Shown: positions 52,294-59,694 of the stretch, in pieces
How the letters are laid out: every line of letters starts with the position of its first letter
Numbering within the stretch: the stretch's first letter is position 1
NCBI RefSeq assembly: GCF_017741815.1
Contig: NZ_JAGHMF010000014.1
Span: forward strand, 1-64,000
Direction of reading: 5' to 3'
DNA: 64,000 nt
From: Rhizobium sp. 16-488-2b
GTDB taxonomy: Bacteria; Pseudomonadota; Alphaproteobacteria; Rhizobiales; Rhizobiaceae
Translations under genes and position numbers: made by a program
The notes under the pieces: model-generated
The model's database searches: none
Seen by the model: the letters and a program-made list of their open reading frames with translations, nothing else
Told to the model about the DNA's origin: nothing

Positions 52294-52812
52294 TTAGGCG
52301 CCGCGGCGCGTGCTCTCGAACAAGAACCATGCGCGGCGCTCGCCTTCGTCGATCCAGTTTTCCAGAAGGCTCGTCGTCGCAACGTCGTTGTGCTCGGATG
52401 TCAGCTCGTGCAGCTGGCGCATCAGGCCCACGAGCTGCTTGTTGTCGTCGCGCAGCTCGGCAAGCATGTCTTCCGGCGTCACGTATTCCGCATCGTTGTC
52501 GAGCAGCCGTTGGAGGCGCCCGATGTGGCCGATGGAGCGCAGCGTCGTTCCGCCGATCTTGCGGGCGCGCTCGGCGATGTCGTCGGTCATGGCGAAGATC
52601 TGCTCGCCCTGCTCGTCCAGCATCAGGTGATAGTCGCGGAAGTGCGGGCCGGACATGTGCCAGTGAAAATTCTTCGTCTTCATGTAGAGCACGAACACGT
52701 CGGCAAGCAGCGCAGTGAGCGCCGCCGCGATATCGGTCGTGGCGTTCGAGGAGAGATCCGTCGGGGTGGCGAGCGCTGCACGCTGGATCTTGGATGCGGA
52801 TTGATATGTCAT
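52294..52812 (-). CDS. dps: Dps, DNA-protecting ferritin-like protein
   Basis: This 172-residue protein has the Dps intersubunit ferroxidase site: FHWHMSGPHFRDYHLMLDEQ followed by GEQIFAMTDDIAERARKIGG, containing the His, Asp and Glu ligands. It forms a dodecamer that oxidises and stores iron with hydrogen peroxide and shields DNA in stationary phase. It lies 39 bp downstream of a 53-codon ORF and is followed by a terminator. The shared promoter carries a palindromic box at 53100-53113. Confidence 0.95.
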   Translation of the reverse strand: MTYQSASKIQRAALATPTDLSSNATTDIAAALTALLADVFVLYMKTKNFHWHMSGPHFRDYHLMLDEQGEQIFAMTDDIAERARKIGGTTLRSIGHIGRLQRLLDNDAEYVTPEDMLAELRDDNKQLVGLMRQLHELTSEHNDVATTSLLENWIDEGERRAWFLFESTRRGA

Positions 52813-52851
52813 GGTCGGTTTCTCCTGATGATGGGGGTGTGAGAGGTGGGA

Positions 52852-53013
52852 TCAGTGGATGGTCGAGGCTATCAGCGAGACAGGCAGGCGAGTCTCGTCG
52901 TGATCGACGGTGATCGCGATCCGCCGCGGCCGTTTCTCGTCAGGCAACTGCGCCGGCGGGCTGGTTCCGGGTTGCTTGGCGGCTAGAGAGAATGGCTTCT
53001 TGAACGACGACAT
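52852..53013 (-). CDS. Small basic protein encoded upstream of dps
   Basis: This is a 53-residue ORF: MSSFKKPFSLAAKQPGTSPP, then a basic KRPRRIAITVDHDETRLPVS stretch. GGAG lies 8-9 bp before the ATG at 53013. It precedes dps by 39 bp on the same strand. It has no signal peptide and no family that I recognise. The KRPRR cluster could contact nucleic acid, but that is speculative. Confidence 0.5.
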   Translation of the reverse strand: MSSFKKPFSLAAKQPGTSPPAQLPDEKRPRRIAITVDHDETRLPVSLIASTIH

Positions 53014-53099
53014 GGGATCGGCTCCAGTCCGGTGAATGTGGCTGGAGCTTAGGCGGCGGTCTTCGGCCGGCCTATTCTATCGTCGTCTAGTCGGACCAA

Positions 53100-53113
53100 A
53101 CCTAAGTATAGTT
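53100..53113. promoter_or_regulatory. Palindrome-like box in the dps operon promoter
   Basis: ACCTAAGTATAGTT matches the perfect palindrome ACCTATGTATAGGT at 54301 in 12 of 14 positions. On the minus strand it lies about 30 bp before a TAGAAT -10-like sequence, a position that suits an activator of the dps operon. Confidence 0.5.
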
Positions 53114-53148
53114 ATGGAGCGGATGGGAACGGGCTAGTTTCTTCTCAT

Positions 53149-53280
53149 GCCTCACGTCCCCTCCGTGAGGCGGTAGCGCCGCACGCTACCTGTCTTCGAT
53201 GCCGCCCCCGCATCGAAGACGCGGATCCCTCCCCCGGATCCGCCAGAGACCGCCCCCTACCCCCGGGGCGGTCTTTCCTT
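53149..53280 (+). ncRNA. Candidate structured small RNA of five hairpins with C-rich loops
   Basis: Five perfect stem-loops follow one another: 8 bp (53149-53171, loop TCCCCTC), 7 bp (53172-53190, loop CCGCA), 11 bp (53192-53220, loop CGCCCCC), 8 bp (53221-53243, loop CTCCCCC) and 9 bp (53248-53273, loop CTACCCCC), the last followed by TTTCCTTTTT. The U-tract fixes the strand. Four loops could pair with Shine-Dalgarno sequences. The design recalls alphaproteobacterial sRNAs with anti-SD loops (suhB/alpha-r14 or cuckoo type). The 5' end and promoter are not defined. Confidence 0.7.
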
Positions 53281-53292
53281 TTTGGGTTACGC

Positions 53293-54114
53293 TTAGAAAA
53301 TCACCCGCTGCGGATGCGTGAAGATCTCGAAATCCTCTCCGCGAGCAACGGCGATCATGGTGATCCCGGCCTCCTCGGCCGTGCGTATCGCATAGGCCGT
53401 CGGCGCCGAAATCGCGATCAGGATCGGGCTGCCGAGGAACCCGGCTTTCTGGATCATCTCGATCGAAAGCCGGCTGGTCACGACGACCGCGCCGCTGCCG
53501 CCGGAAACGCCCGAGCCGACGACGGCACCGCAGAGCTTGTCCAGCGCATTGTGCCGGCCGACATCCTCGCGCACTGCCACAAGCCCGCTCCCCGGCACGA
53601 AAAACCCGGCGCCATGCACTGCGCGGGTCTTGTGGTTGAGCTGCTGGTGATCGCCGAGGCTCGCCACCGCGCGTGCGATATCATCCGGCGTGATCGTTAG
53701 ATCGGAAGACAGTACAGGCCGAACGGTGCGCACGGCCTGCTCCAGGGATTCGATGCCGCAGAGACCGCAACCGACCGGCCCCATCATGTGCCGCCGGCGC
53801 GCGCGCAGCTTCTCCTCGACATCGTCGACAAGCGCGATCTGCACGTCGATGCCAACCTTGTCCTGAACGATCTCGATCGCCTCAATCTGCGAGACGGAGT
53901 CGATCAGCCCCTCGGTAAGGCTGAAGCCGACGGCAAAATCGACCAGATCATCTGGCGTCGCCATCATCACCGCATGCGAGCTGCCGCCATAGGAAAAGGC
54001 GATCGCCACTTCCTCGGGAACGCTGCGTGTCGCCGGCGCTGCGACCCTGCCCCGAAAGGCGATCGTCTGCACCGCTTCATGGCTCGCTCGGCTATCGACG
54101 AAACTGATATTCAC
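53293..54114 (-). CDS. fdhD: Formate dehydrogenase accessory sulfurtransferase
   Basis: This 273-residue protein starts at the GTG at 54114, preceded by AGGGAAGAGCAGA; the frame extends far upstream without family-like sequence. It has the CxxC motif in GPVGCGLCGIESL (Cys116, Cys119) and later GAGFFVPGSGLVAVREDVGR HNALDKLCGA in succession. FdhD passes sulfur from IscS to the molybdenum cofactor before its insertion into formate dehydrogenase. No fdh structural gene is in the window. It converges on the five-hairpin RNA. Confidence 0.93.
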   Translation of the reverse strand: MNISFVDSRASHEAVQTIAFRGRVAAPATRSVPEEVAIAFSYGGSSHAVMMATPDDLVDFAVGFSLTEGLIDSVSQIEAIEIVQDKVGIDVQIALVDDVEEKLRARRRHMMGPVGCGLCGIESLEQAVRTVRPVLSSDLTITPDDIARAVASLGDHQQLNHKTRAVHGAGFFVPGSGLVAVREDVGRHNALDKLCGAVVGSGVSGGSGAVVVTSRLSIEMIQKAGFLGSPILIAISAPTAYAIRTAEEAGITMIAVARGEDFEIFTHPQRVIF

Positions 54115-54300
54115 TCTGCTCTTCCCTGAACAACGCGGCATAGCCGGACAGTCGACCGTTAAAGACGCACTATAGGCCGGGACCGGGCGGTCTGTCCTCG
54201 TCAAAGAACATCCGCCTCTGGTCCACACCACTGCCAATCCAGCCGCGCATACGGTCAGTCGCTTGAAACAGAAGGCAAAACCACCTTTTGCGTAAACGAC

Positions 54301-54314
54301 ACCTATGTATAGGT
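54301..54314. promoter_or_regulatory. Perfect palindrome upstream of the sensor kinase
   Basis: ACCTATGTATAGGT is a perfect 14-bp palindrome in the fdhD/kinase divergent region. It matches the box at 53100 in 12 of 14 positions. It may bind a regulator shared by the kinase, fdhD and dps promoters. Confidence 0.55.
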
Positions 54315-54369
54315 TAGAATGACGGTCGCGATCGCTATCATGCGCGCCAAGGTAGATGGGGATCATATC

Positions 54370-55950
54370 ATGAGCGCGGAACGAGCCGGTGTGCTGTTCA
54401 ACCAACGTGGCGGCACGGGCCATCGCGTCACAGTCGCGCTGATATCAGCCTTCCTGATGGCGAGCGTCTTTGTGATTGATACCTTCACCGACATCGAAGG
54501 CGCGATCGCGGTTCTCTATGTCATGGCTCTCCTGCTTGGCTCGGAGATTTTGACCCGCACCGGACTGCTGCTGACGTCGATCGTCTGCATCTTCCTCACG
54601 GTCCTCTCCTATTTTCTGACCCACGGTCCCGATCCCGACCTGCAGACCTTCATCCGTCTGGCGGTCGCCTTGGCGGCGCTCTCCATCACCATGGCGCTGC
54701 TCTTGAGAAACGACGCCTTCCGCGCCGAGCTGATTGAGAGAAACGCCAAAATCCGCGAAAGCGAAGCCCGCTATCGCTCGATTTTCGACGGCGCCCGCGT
54801 CGCGCTGTGGGAGCGGGATTACTCGCGGCTGCACGCTTACCTGTCGGAGTTGAAGGCCGCCGGCGTTACCGATCTCCAGGACCACGCGCGCCTGCATCCC
54901 GAGATCATCGACCACTGCATCGGCCTGCTCCGCACCGTTGCGGCCAACGAAGCCGCCCGCGAGCTCGTGGGCACATCCGCCGACAGCGGTTCGCGAGAGT
55001 CGATGGCCGATTTCATTGCCTCCGGCGACACCACCTTCCTGCATCTGATGAACGCGATGTTCACGGGCCAGCCCTATTTCGAAGGCAAGGGCAGAATCAC
55101 CACCGACAGCGGCGAAATCAGGCAGGTGCTTTTGAGCATCAGTTTTCCAGAGGACATCGCCGCCTTCAACCGCGTCGTCGTCGGCATGGTCGACATCACC
55201 CAGCGTGAGATGACGGAAGCCGCGTTGATCGAGGCGCGCGCCGAATTCGCCAAGGCATCGAAAGCGGCCACCATCGGCGCCCTCTCCGCGTCGCTCGCTC
55301 ATGAATTGAACCAGCCGCTAGGCGCCATCGCCGTCAACGCGCAGACGCTGCTTCGCTGGCTGGACCGCGACCCGCCGGATCTCTCGGCGATCCGCCGCTC
55401 CGCCGAACGCATCATCCGCGATGGCCAGCGCGCCAGCGACATCATCCACAACACCCGCAACCTCCTCACCCAGCAGGAAAGCAAGGCCGAGTGGATCGAC
55501 CTATCGACGCTGATCGACGAAACCCGCTCACTGGTCGAGCACGACCTGAAACGCGATGGCATCGCGGTGACCTTTCGCCCGGGCGCAGGCGTGCCGCGGG
55601 TCAAAAGCGTGCGGGTGGAGATCCAGCAGGTGATGATCAACCTGATGACCAACGCCATCCAGGCGATCAACGGCGCCAAGTGCCCTGTTCGCGAGATCAT
55701 TGTCGAAATCGAGCCAGCCAATGGCATGGTTGGCGTATCGGTAAGGGATAGCGGCCCAGGCATCAGCGCAGAGGGGATGGAGAAGTTGTTCACGCCTTTT
55801 TACACAACCAAGCCCGAGGGACTTGGAATGGGGCTCTCGATCTGCCGCAGCACGCTCGAAAGCCGCGGCGGCAAGCTCGACGGCTTCAATCACCCTGACG
55901 GCGGCGCGGTGTTCAAGATGATCCTGCCGATCGAAGACCCGCATGTCTAA
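54370..55950 (+). CDS. Membrane-bound sensor histidine kinase with PAS domain
   Basis: This protein has 526 residues from the ATG at 54370 (GGGG 10 bp upstream) or 543 from the ATG at 54319. About four membrane helices occupy residues 20-115, followed by a PAS-like domain. The HisKA segment SASLAHELNQPLGAIAVNAQ has its phospho-acceptor at His311, and the HATPase domain shows N-box MINLMTNAIQAI, G1 DSGPGIS and G2 GLGMGLSICRS. The ELNQPL form is typical of FixL/NtrB-like kinases. A receiver-only partner follows. The signal is unknown; a palindrome lies at its promoter. Confidence 0.9.
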   Translation: MSAERAGVLFNQRGGTGHRVTVALISAFLMASVFVIDTFTDIEGAIAVLYVMALLLGSEILTRTGLLLTSIVCIFLTVLSYFLTHGPDPDLQTFIRLAVALAALSITMALLLRNDAFRAELIERNAKIRESEARYRSIFDGARVALWERDYSRLHAYLSELKAAGVTDLQDHARLHPEIIDHCIGLLRTVAANEAARELVGTSADSGSRESMADFIASGDTTFLHLMNAMFTGQPYFEGKGRITTDSGEIRQVLLSISFPEDIAAFNRVVVGMVDITQREMTEAALIEARAEFAKASKAATIGALSASLAHELNQPLGAIAVNAQTLLRWLDRDPPDLSAIRRSAERIIRDGQRASDIIHNTRNLLTQQESKAEWIDLSTLIDETRSLVEHDLKRDGIAVTFRPGAGVPRVKSVRVEIQQVMINLMTNAIQAINGAKCPVREIIVEIEPANGMVGVSVRDSGPGISAEGMEKLFTPFYTTKPEGLGMGLSICRSTLESRGGKLDGFNHPDGGAVFKMILPIEDPHV

Positions 55951-56108
55951 CCGCCCGCATCCGCAACCGGTTGTGCGCTCGCTCGACGCTCGCCGGACGT
56001 GAACAACCTAAACCCTTGTATGATACCGTTTCATGGCGTCGGGGCGCATATTCGGAAACATCGCAAGCATATCCGAGTCCGGAATACCAATATCAAGGTC
56101 ACCCCCAC

Positions 56109-56483
56109 TTGCCCCACATTTCCACCATCGCCATCGTCGATGACGACCAAGCCATCCGGGAGGCGCTCGACGATCTCGTCCTGTCGTGCGGCTACCGGAG
56201 CCTGTTGTTCGCCAATGCCGAGGAGTTTTTGGCCTACGAGGATCGTGCCTCGATCGACTGCATGTTGCTTGATGTCTCCATGCCCGGCCTGAGCGGCATC
56301 GAACTGCAGGCCGAACTGAACAAGACACCGCCGCGACCGCCGATCATCTTCATGACCTCCTATCGCGACGAGCGCACCAGATCAGCAGCGCTCGATGGCG
56401 GCGCCTTCGCCGTTCTCGGCAAGCCCGTTGATATCAAGCACCTCCTCGCCTGTCTTGAATCGGCACTTCAACGCCAGACCTGA
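56109..56483 (+). CDS. Receiver-only response regulator (FixJ-like receiver)
   Basis: This is a 124-residue single receiver: acidic cluster AIVDDDQAIREAL, phospho-acceptor Asp55 in CMLLDVSMPGLSG, and the Lys/Thr pair in FMTSYRDE and AVLGKPVD. It resembles the N-terminal half of FixJ/TodT regulators but ends before any LuxR HTH. I start it at the TTG at 56109 (AAGG 10 bp upstream), giving the usual length; the frame is open back to 55971. It probably relays phosphate from the kinase just upstream. Confidence 0.8.
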   Translation: MPHISTIAIVDDDQAIREALDDLVLSCGYRSLLFANAEEFLAYEDRASIDCMLLDVSMPGLSGIELQAELNKTPPRPPIIFMTSYRDERTRSAALDGGAFAVLGKPVDIKHLLACLESALQRQT

Positions 56484-56521
56484 CGGAATGTCGCCACCTT
56501 TGCGCGGCCTGAAACGCAAAA

Positions 56522-56543
56522 CGCCAGGCCTTTCGACCTGGCG
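56522..56543. terminator. Hairpin between convergent receiver and msrA genes
   Basis: CGCCAGG and CCTGGCG pair around an 8-nt loop. It has no clear U-tract on either strand and may be a weak shared terminator. Confidence 0.45.
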
Positions 56544-56564
56544 CCGTGAAGAAGCGGCTCTCGT

Positions 56565-57077
56565 TCAAGCCGCGGAAGATTGCCGCTTCGGCAGCTTCCA
56601 GCCTGGACGGACGAAGTGGCAGGTATAGCCATTCGGAATCCGCTCCAGATAGTCCTGATGCTCCGGCTCGGCCTCCCAGAAATCGCTGACTGGCGCGAGC
56701 TCGGTCACCACCTTCCCCGGCCACAGGCCGGATGCATCCACATCGGCGATCGTGTCTTCGGCGACACGCTTCTGCTCATCGTTCGCGTAGTAGATGGCCG
56801 AGCGGTAGCTGGGGCCGAGATCATTGCCCTGTCGATTGGGCGTCGAGGGATCGTGGATCTGGAAGAAGAATTCCAGAATGTCGCGATAGCTGGTCTTGGC
56901 GGGATCGAAGAGGATTTCGATCGCCTCGGCGTGATTGCCATGATTGCGATAGGTCGCGTTGGCAACCTCGCCGCCAGTGTAGCCCACGCGCGTCGTCTCG
57001 ACACCCGGCATACGCCTGATCAGATCCTGCATCCCCCAGAAACAACCGCCTGCAAGCACTGCGCGTTCGATAGTCAT
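56565..57077 (-). CDS. msrA: Peptide-methionine (S)-S-oxide reductase
   Basis: This 170-residue protein starts at the ATG at 57077 after AAGGAGATATTCG. The catalytic motif is AGGCFWGMQ with Cys12, followed by [20 protein letters not shown] and EYFFQIHDP-like sequence ([20 protein letters not shown]). It reduces methionine sulfoxide in proteins and free methionine sulfoxide, repairing oxidative damage. No second-domain MsrB is fused. It lies near dps and the kinase pair, consistent with a stress region. Confidence 0.95.
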   Translation of the reverse strand: MTIERAVLAGGCFWGMQDLIRRMPGVETTRVGYTGGEVANATYRNHGNHAEAIEILFDPAKTSYRDILEFFFQIHDPSTPNRQGNDLGPSYRSAIYYANDEQKRVAEDTIADVDASGLWPGKVVTELAPVSDFWEAEPEHQDYLERIPNGYTCHFVRPGWKLPKRQSSAA

Positions 57078-57435
57078 CGAATATCTCCTTCCCTGAGGTT
57101 CGTTATGGAATTCTCGTCGGGCGGCAGTCCTGATGTTTTCACCCATCCTGCCTGAGCCACCTGCAAGGCAACTCGCCGCTTGCACTACAGATAGGGATTC
57201 CGCGCGATCTTTGCCAGTGCAACATGATCGGGCTCGCGATGCTGCCAAATCAGCGATCAGTCATGAGCGGCCGTCTGCAACCAATTGATTTTACTTTGGC
57301 GCCTTCAGCCACTACGGAAGCATCAGTGATTGCGGGACGCCGGCGATAACCCGAGATTATCTGCATCACCTTACGGAAATCGCTGGCGCCTCATATCATT
57401 CATATCCACCAAGCAATTTGAAACACGAGATCAAA
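57078..57435. other. Intergenic stretch without recognisable features
   Basis: This stretch separates the divergent msrA and PhnA-type genes. I see the msrA ribosome site and no further gene, hairpin with a U-tract or clear operator. Confidence 0.6.
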
Positions 57436-57660
57436 ATGACCGACGAACCAATTGTAAGAGACAGCAACGGCGCCGAGCTCAACGACGGCGATTCCGTCAC
57501 GCTCATCAAGGACCTGAAGGTCAAGGGCACATCGGAAACCATCAAGCGCGGAACGCTGGTGAAGAACATCCGCCTCAACGGAAACCCCGGTGAAGTGGAA
57601 TGCAACACCAAGCAGGTCAAAGGCCTGGTGCTGAAGACGGAGTTCCTCAAAAAGGCGTAG
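57436..57660 (+). CDS. PhnA/YjdM-type small protein
   Basis: This 74-residue protein starts at the ATG at 57436 (weak GAGAT upstream). It is the C-terminal PhnA domain alone: VRDSNGAELNDGDSVTLIKD, LKVKGTSETIKRGTLVKNIR and LKTEFLKKA. The zinc-ribbon N-terminal part of full-length YjdM is missing. Despite the old name the family is not a phosphonoacetate hydrolase, and its function is unclear. An FNR-type box and a candidate small RNA follow immediately. Confidence 0.85.
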   Translation: MTDEPIVRDSNGAELNDGDSVTLIKDLKVKGTSETIKRGTLVKNIRLNGNPGEVECNTKQVKGLVLKTEFLKKA

Positions 57661-57692
57661 GCAGCAGAGATATGTGTGCCAGATCGCGACGT

Positions 57693-57706
57693 TTGATGCA
57701 GATCAA
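57693..57706 (+). promoter_or_regulatory. Canonical FNR/FixK box (anaerobox)
   Basis: TTGATGCAGATCAA is a perfect TTGAT-N4-ATCAA site. Its centre lies 41.5 bp before 57741, and a -10-like TATTGT stands at 57728-57733, the class II activator geometry. The site lies 33 bp after the PhnA-type stop, where no protein gene follows on this strand. Confidence 0.75.
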
Positions 57707-57740
57707 TGTGGCGACGGCGCGCCGCGCTATTGTCTGCTCA

Positions 57741-57812
57741 TGAGCTTCCTGCACGTCGCTCATAACCGTACAACTTGGCTCGTCCTGTCGATATCGAGGG
57801 ACGAGCTTTTTT
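57741..57812 (+). ncRNA. Candidate FNR/FixK-controlled small RNA
   Basis: This is an inferred transcript of about 72 nt. It starts with TGAGC...GCTCA (57741-57762), a 5-bp stem whose loop contains CTTCCT, followed by a single-stranded AACCGTACAACTTG. It ends in an 8-bp terminator stem (GCTCGTCC 57778-57785, GGACGAGC 57799-57806) with TTTTTT. The FNR box and -10 upstream fit a transcription start at 57741. Alternatively the hairpin simply terminates the PhnA-type mRNA 118 bp upstream. Confidence 0.6.
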
Positions 57813-57847
57813 ATGCTCGAACGGAAGAAACGGGAGCCTGTCTGAGG

Positions 57848-58327
57848 CTATTTGTACTTGGTGATTGTCGGGCTGGTGACTCGGTCGCCCGCCTTGAGGC
57901 CGAGTTTGGCTGCAGCACCCGCATTGAGCTCGATCACGTATTTCACCGCGGTCACCGAATCGATGATATCGCGGGAATACGGCACCGCATTCTGTTTGAT
58001 GCCGCGAACGATACCCGCCCGATCGACGAACAGCATGTCGAGCGGCAATACCGTGTTTTCCATCCACATCTGCACCCGCTTCGACGTGCCGAAGTCGAAG
58101 ATCATGCCCGCATCGGCGGCCATGTCCTGGCGGTACATAAGCCCGCGCTGACGCTGTTCGTTGGTATCGGCGATCTCGACGGTAAAGTTGTACTTCTGTC
58201 CTGCCGTCGTCTCGATGACCAGCGGCTCCTTGTCGAACTTGACGACGGACTGGGCGAATGCCGGCAGCGCCAGCATGAAAAAAAGCGCCAAAAAGGCGCT
58301 TCTGATCCGATGCGAAACCATGTTCAT
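57848..58327 (-). CDS. DUF192 family exported protein
   Basis: This 159-residue protein has a signal peptide (FLALFFMLALPAFAQ, ending near residue 26). The DUF192 domain includes RQRGLMYRQDMAADAGMIFD, MWMENTVLPLDMLFVD and NAGAAAKLGLKAGDRV. The family's biochemical role is unknown; members are small beta-barrel proteins. The ATG at 58327 overlaps the stop of the cold-shock gene by 1 bp (TGATG), so the two are co-translated, an arrangement found in many Rhizobiales as I recall. Confidence 0.88.
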   Translation of the reverse strand: MNMVSHRIRSAFLALFFMLALPAFAQSVVKFDKEPLVIETTAGQKYNFTVEIADTNEQRQRGLMYRQDMAADAGMIFDFGTSKRVQMWMENTVLPLDMLFVDRAGIVRGIKQNAVPYSRDIIDSVTAVKYVIELNAGAAAKLGLKAGDRVTSPTITKYK

Positions 58328-58905
58328 CAGTGCGCCCGGCTCACAGGGGTCGGCGCATCCGGATGGATTTCGGCTGCCATTAGGCCCTTGTCGCCATCGC
58401 CGAAGCGAACGAGCACAACCTGGCCGGGACGAAGCTCGGTAAGTCCGAAGCGACGCAGCGTCTCCATATGCACGAAAATATCCTCGGTTCCCTCGCCGCG
58501 CGACAGGAAGCCGAAGCCCTTGGTGCGGTTGAACCACTTGACCAGCGCGCGCTCCAGACCGCTCGTCGCCGTGACCTGCACATGCGTGCGCACCGGCGGC
58601 AACTGCGACGGATGAACCGCCGTCGACTGGTCCATGGAGAGGATCTTGAAGGCCTGGTATCCGCGATCGCGGCGCTGGATGAGCGCGACAATCCGCGTGC
58701 CTTCGAGGATGGTCTGGTAACCGTCGCGGCGCAGGCAGGTCACGTGCAGAAGAACGTCCTGCATGCCGTTGTCAGGCACGATGAAACCGAAGCCTTTCGC
58801 GACGTCGAACCACTTCACGACACCGGTGATTTCGATGAGGTCAACCGCATCGCCCGCGAGTTGTTCGAGGTCAGTGAATTCCGTCGATGAAATCCTGTCA
58901 GCCAT
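58327..58905 (-). CDS. Double cold-shock-domain protein
   Basis: This 192-residue protein has two cold-shock domains joined by a linker. Domain 1 (about 27-92) has [17 protein letters not shown], and domain 2 (about 117-183) has [17 protein letters not shown] and [15 protein letters not shown]. The RNP1/RNP2 motifs (KGFGF, VFVH-like) are present in domain 2, while domain 1 has DVLLHVTCL at RNP2. It binds single-stranded nucleic acid and may act as an RNA chaperone. It is translationally coupled to the DUF192 gene. Confidence 0.92.
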   Translation of the reverse strand: MADRISSTEFTDLEQLAGDAVDLIEITGVVKWFDVAKGFGFIVPDNGMQDVLLHVTCLRRDGYQTILEGTRIVALIQRRDRGYQAFKILSMDQSTAVHPSQLPPVRTHVQVTATSGLERALVKWFNRTKGFGFLSRGEGTEDIFVHMETLRRFGLTELRPGQVVLVRFGDGDKGLMAAEIHPDAPTPVSRAH

Positions 58906-59098
58906 TTCGCCAGCCCCTCAATACGCGTCACACTGTTACGGTTAACTGATTCTTGAGATCAAGATTAACATGTTGGTAACGGATTAGCGCAAGCCCTACT
59001 TTTCGTTTATTCGCAGCCGCCAATCTTACCCCCTAGTCTTGCCTGAACCTGACGTTCCGCCGCATAAGGGGCGCGCCAGCATTTAAAGAGGAAACAGA

Positions 59099-59539
59099 AT
59101 GCGTTATCTCCACACCATGGTCCGCGTGAAGGATCTCGATGCATCGCTCCATTTCTACGTGACCCTCTTCGGGCTCGAAGAAACCCGCCGTATCGAAAAT
59201 GAAAAGGGCCGCTTCACCCTCGTGTTCCTGGCAGCCCCCGGCGACAAGGCCGAAGCAACAGCCAAGGGCGCTCCCTGCCTGGAACTGACCTATAACTGGG
59301 ATCCCGAGGACTACACCGGCGGCCGCAACTTCGGCCACCTCGCCTATGAGGTCGACGACATCTACGCGACCTGCCAGAAGCTGATGGACAACGGCATCAC
59401 CATCAACCGCCCGCCGCGCGACGGACACATGGCTTTCGTGCGCTCGCCTGATGGCATCTCGATCGAGATTCTGCAGAAGGGCGGCAGCCTGGAAGCGGCC
59501 GAGCCATGGGCATCGATGGGCAACACCGGCGCCTGGTAA
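59099..59539 (+). CDS. gloA: Lactoylglutathione lyase (glyoxalase I)
   Basis: This 146-residue protein reads [40 protein letters not shown] and [13 protein letters not shown], containing the four expected metal ligands (His5, the ELTYNW Glu, the FGH His and the IEI Glu). It isomerises the methylglyoxal-glutathione hemithioacetal to S-lactoylglutathione. AGAGGAAACAGA precedes the ATG, and a terminator begins at its stop. Confidence 0.93.
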   Translation: MRYLHTMVRVKDLDASLHFYVTLFGLEETRRIENEKGRFTLVFLAAPGDKAEATAKGAPCLELTYNWDPEDYTGGRNFGHLAYEVDDIYATCQKLMDNGITINRPPRDGHMAFVRSPDGISIEILQKGGSLEAAEPWASMGNTGAW

Positions 59540-59570
59540 GCCGAGGCTTTTGCGAGGCTTGCGGCTTTTT
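59538..59570 (+). terminator. Terminator after gloA
   Basis: AAGCCG and CGGCTT pair, with additional pairing inside (AGGCTT/GAGGCTTG), followed by TTTTT. Confidence 0.8.
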
Positions 59571-59640
59571 CGATTTCCGGCCACTGCGTCCGGATCGTCC
59601 TTGCCGCACAACCTTGCTGCGGGCACTCTCCGAATGACTC

Positions 59641-59670
59641 GAGGGGAAACGTGCGTTTTGCACGCCCCTC
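59641..59670 (+). terminator. Hairpin just before the M15 peptidase gene
   Basis: GAGGGG and CCCCTC, plus CGTGC and GCACG, form a two-part stem with an AAA bulge and a 5-nt loop, followed by GCCTTCATTTT. It ends 11 bp before the GGAG ribosome site, so it may act as an attenuator or mRNA-leader structure rather than a simple terminator. Confidence 0.5.
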
Positions 59671-59694
59671 GCCTTCATTTTGGAGAATGCTCGC

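Noticed and set aside
57674..58615. 313-codon plus-strand frame running through the candidate small RNA and antisense to DUF192 and cold-shock genes
   Set aside because: It has no ribosome site and no family resemblance; the frame continues through a transcription terminator at 57778-57812.
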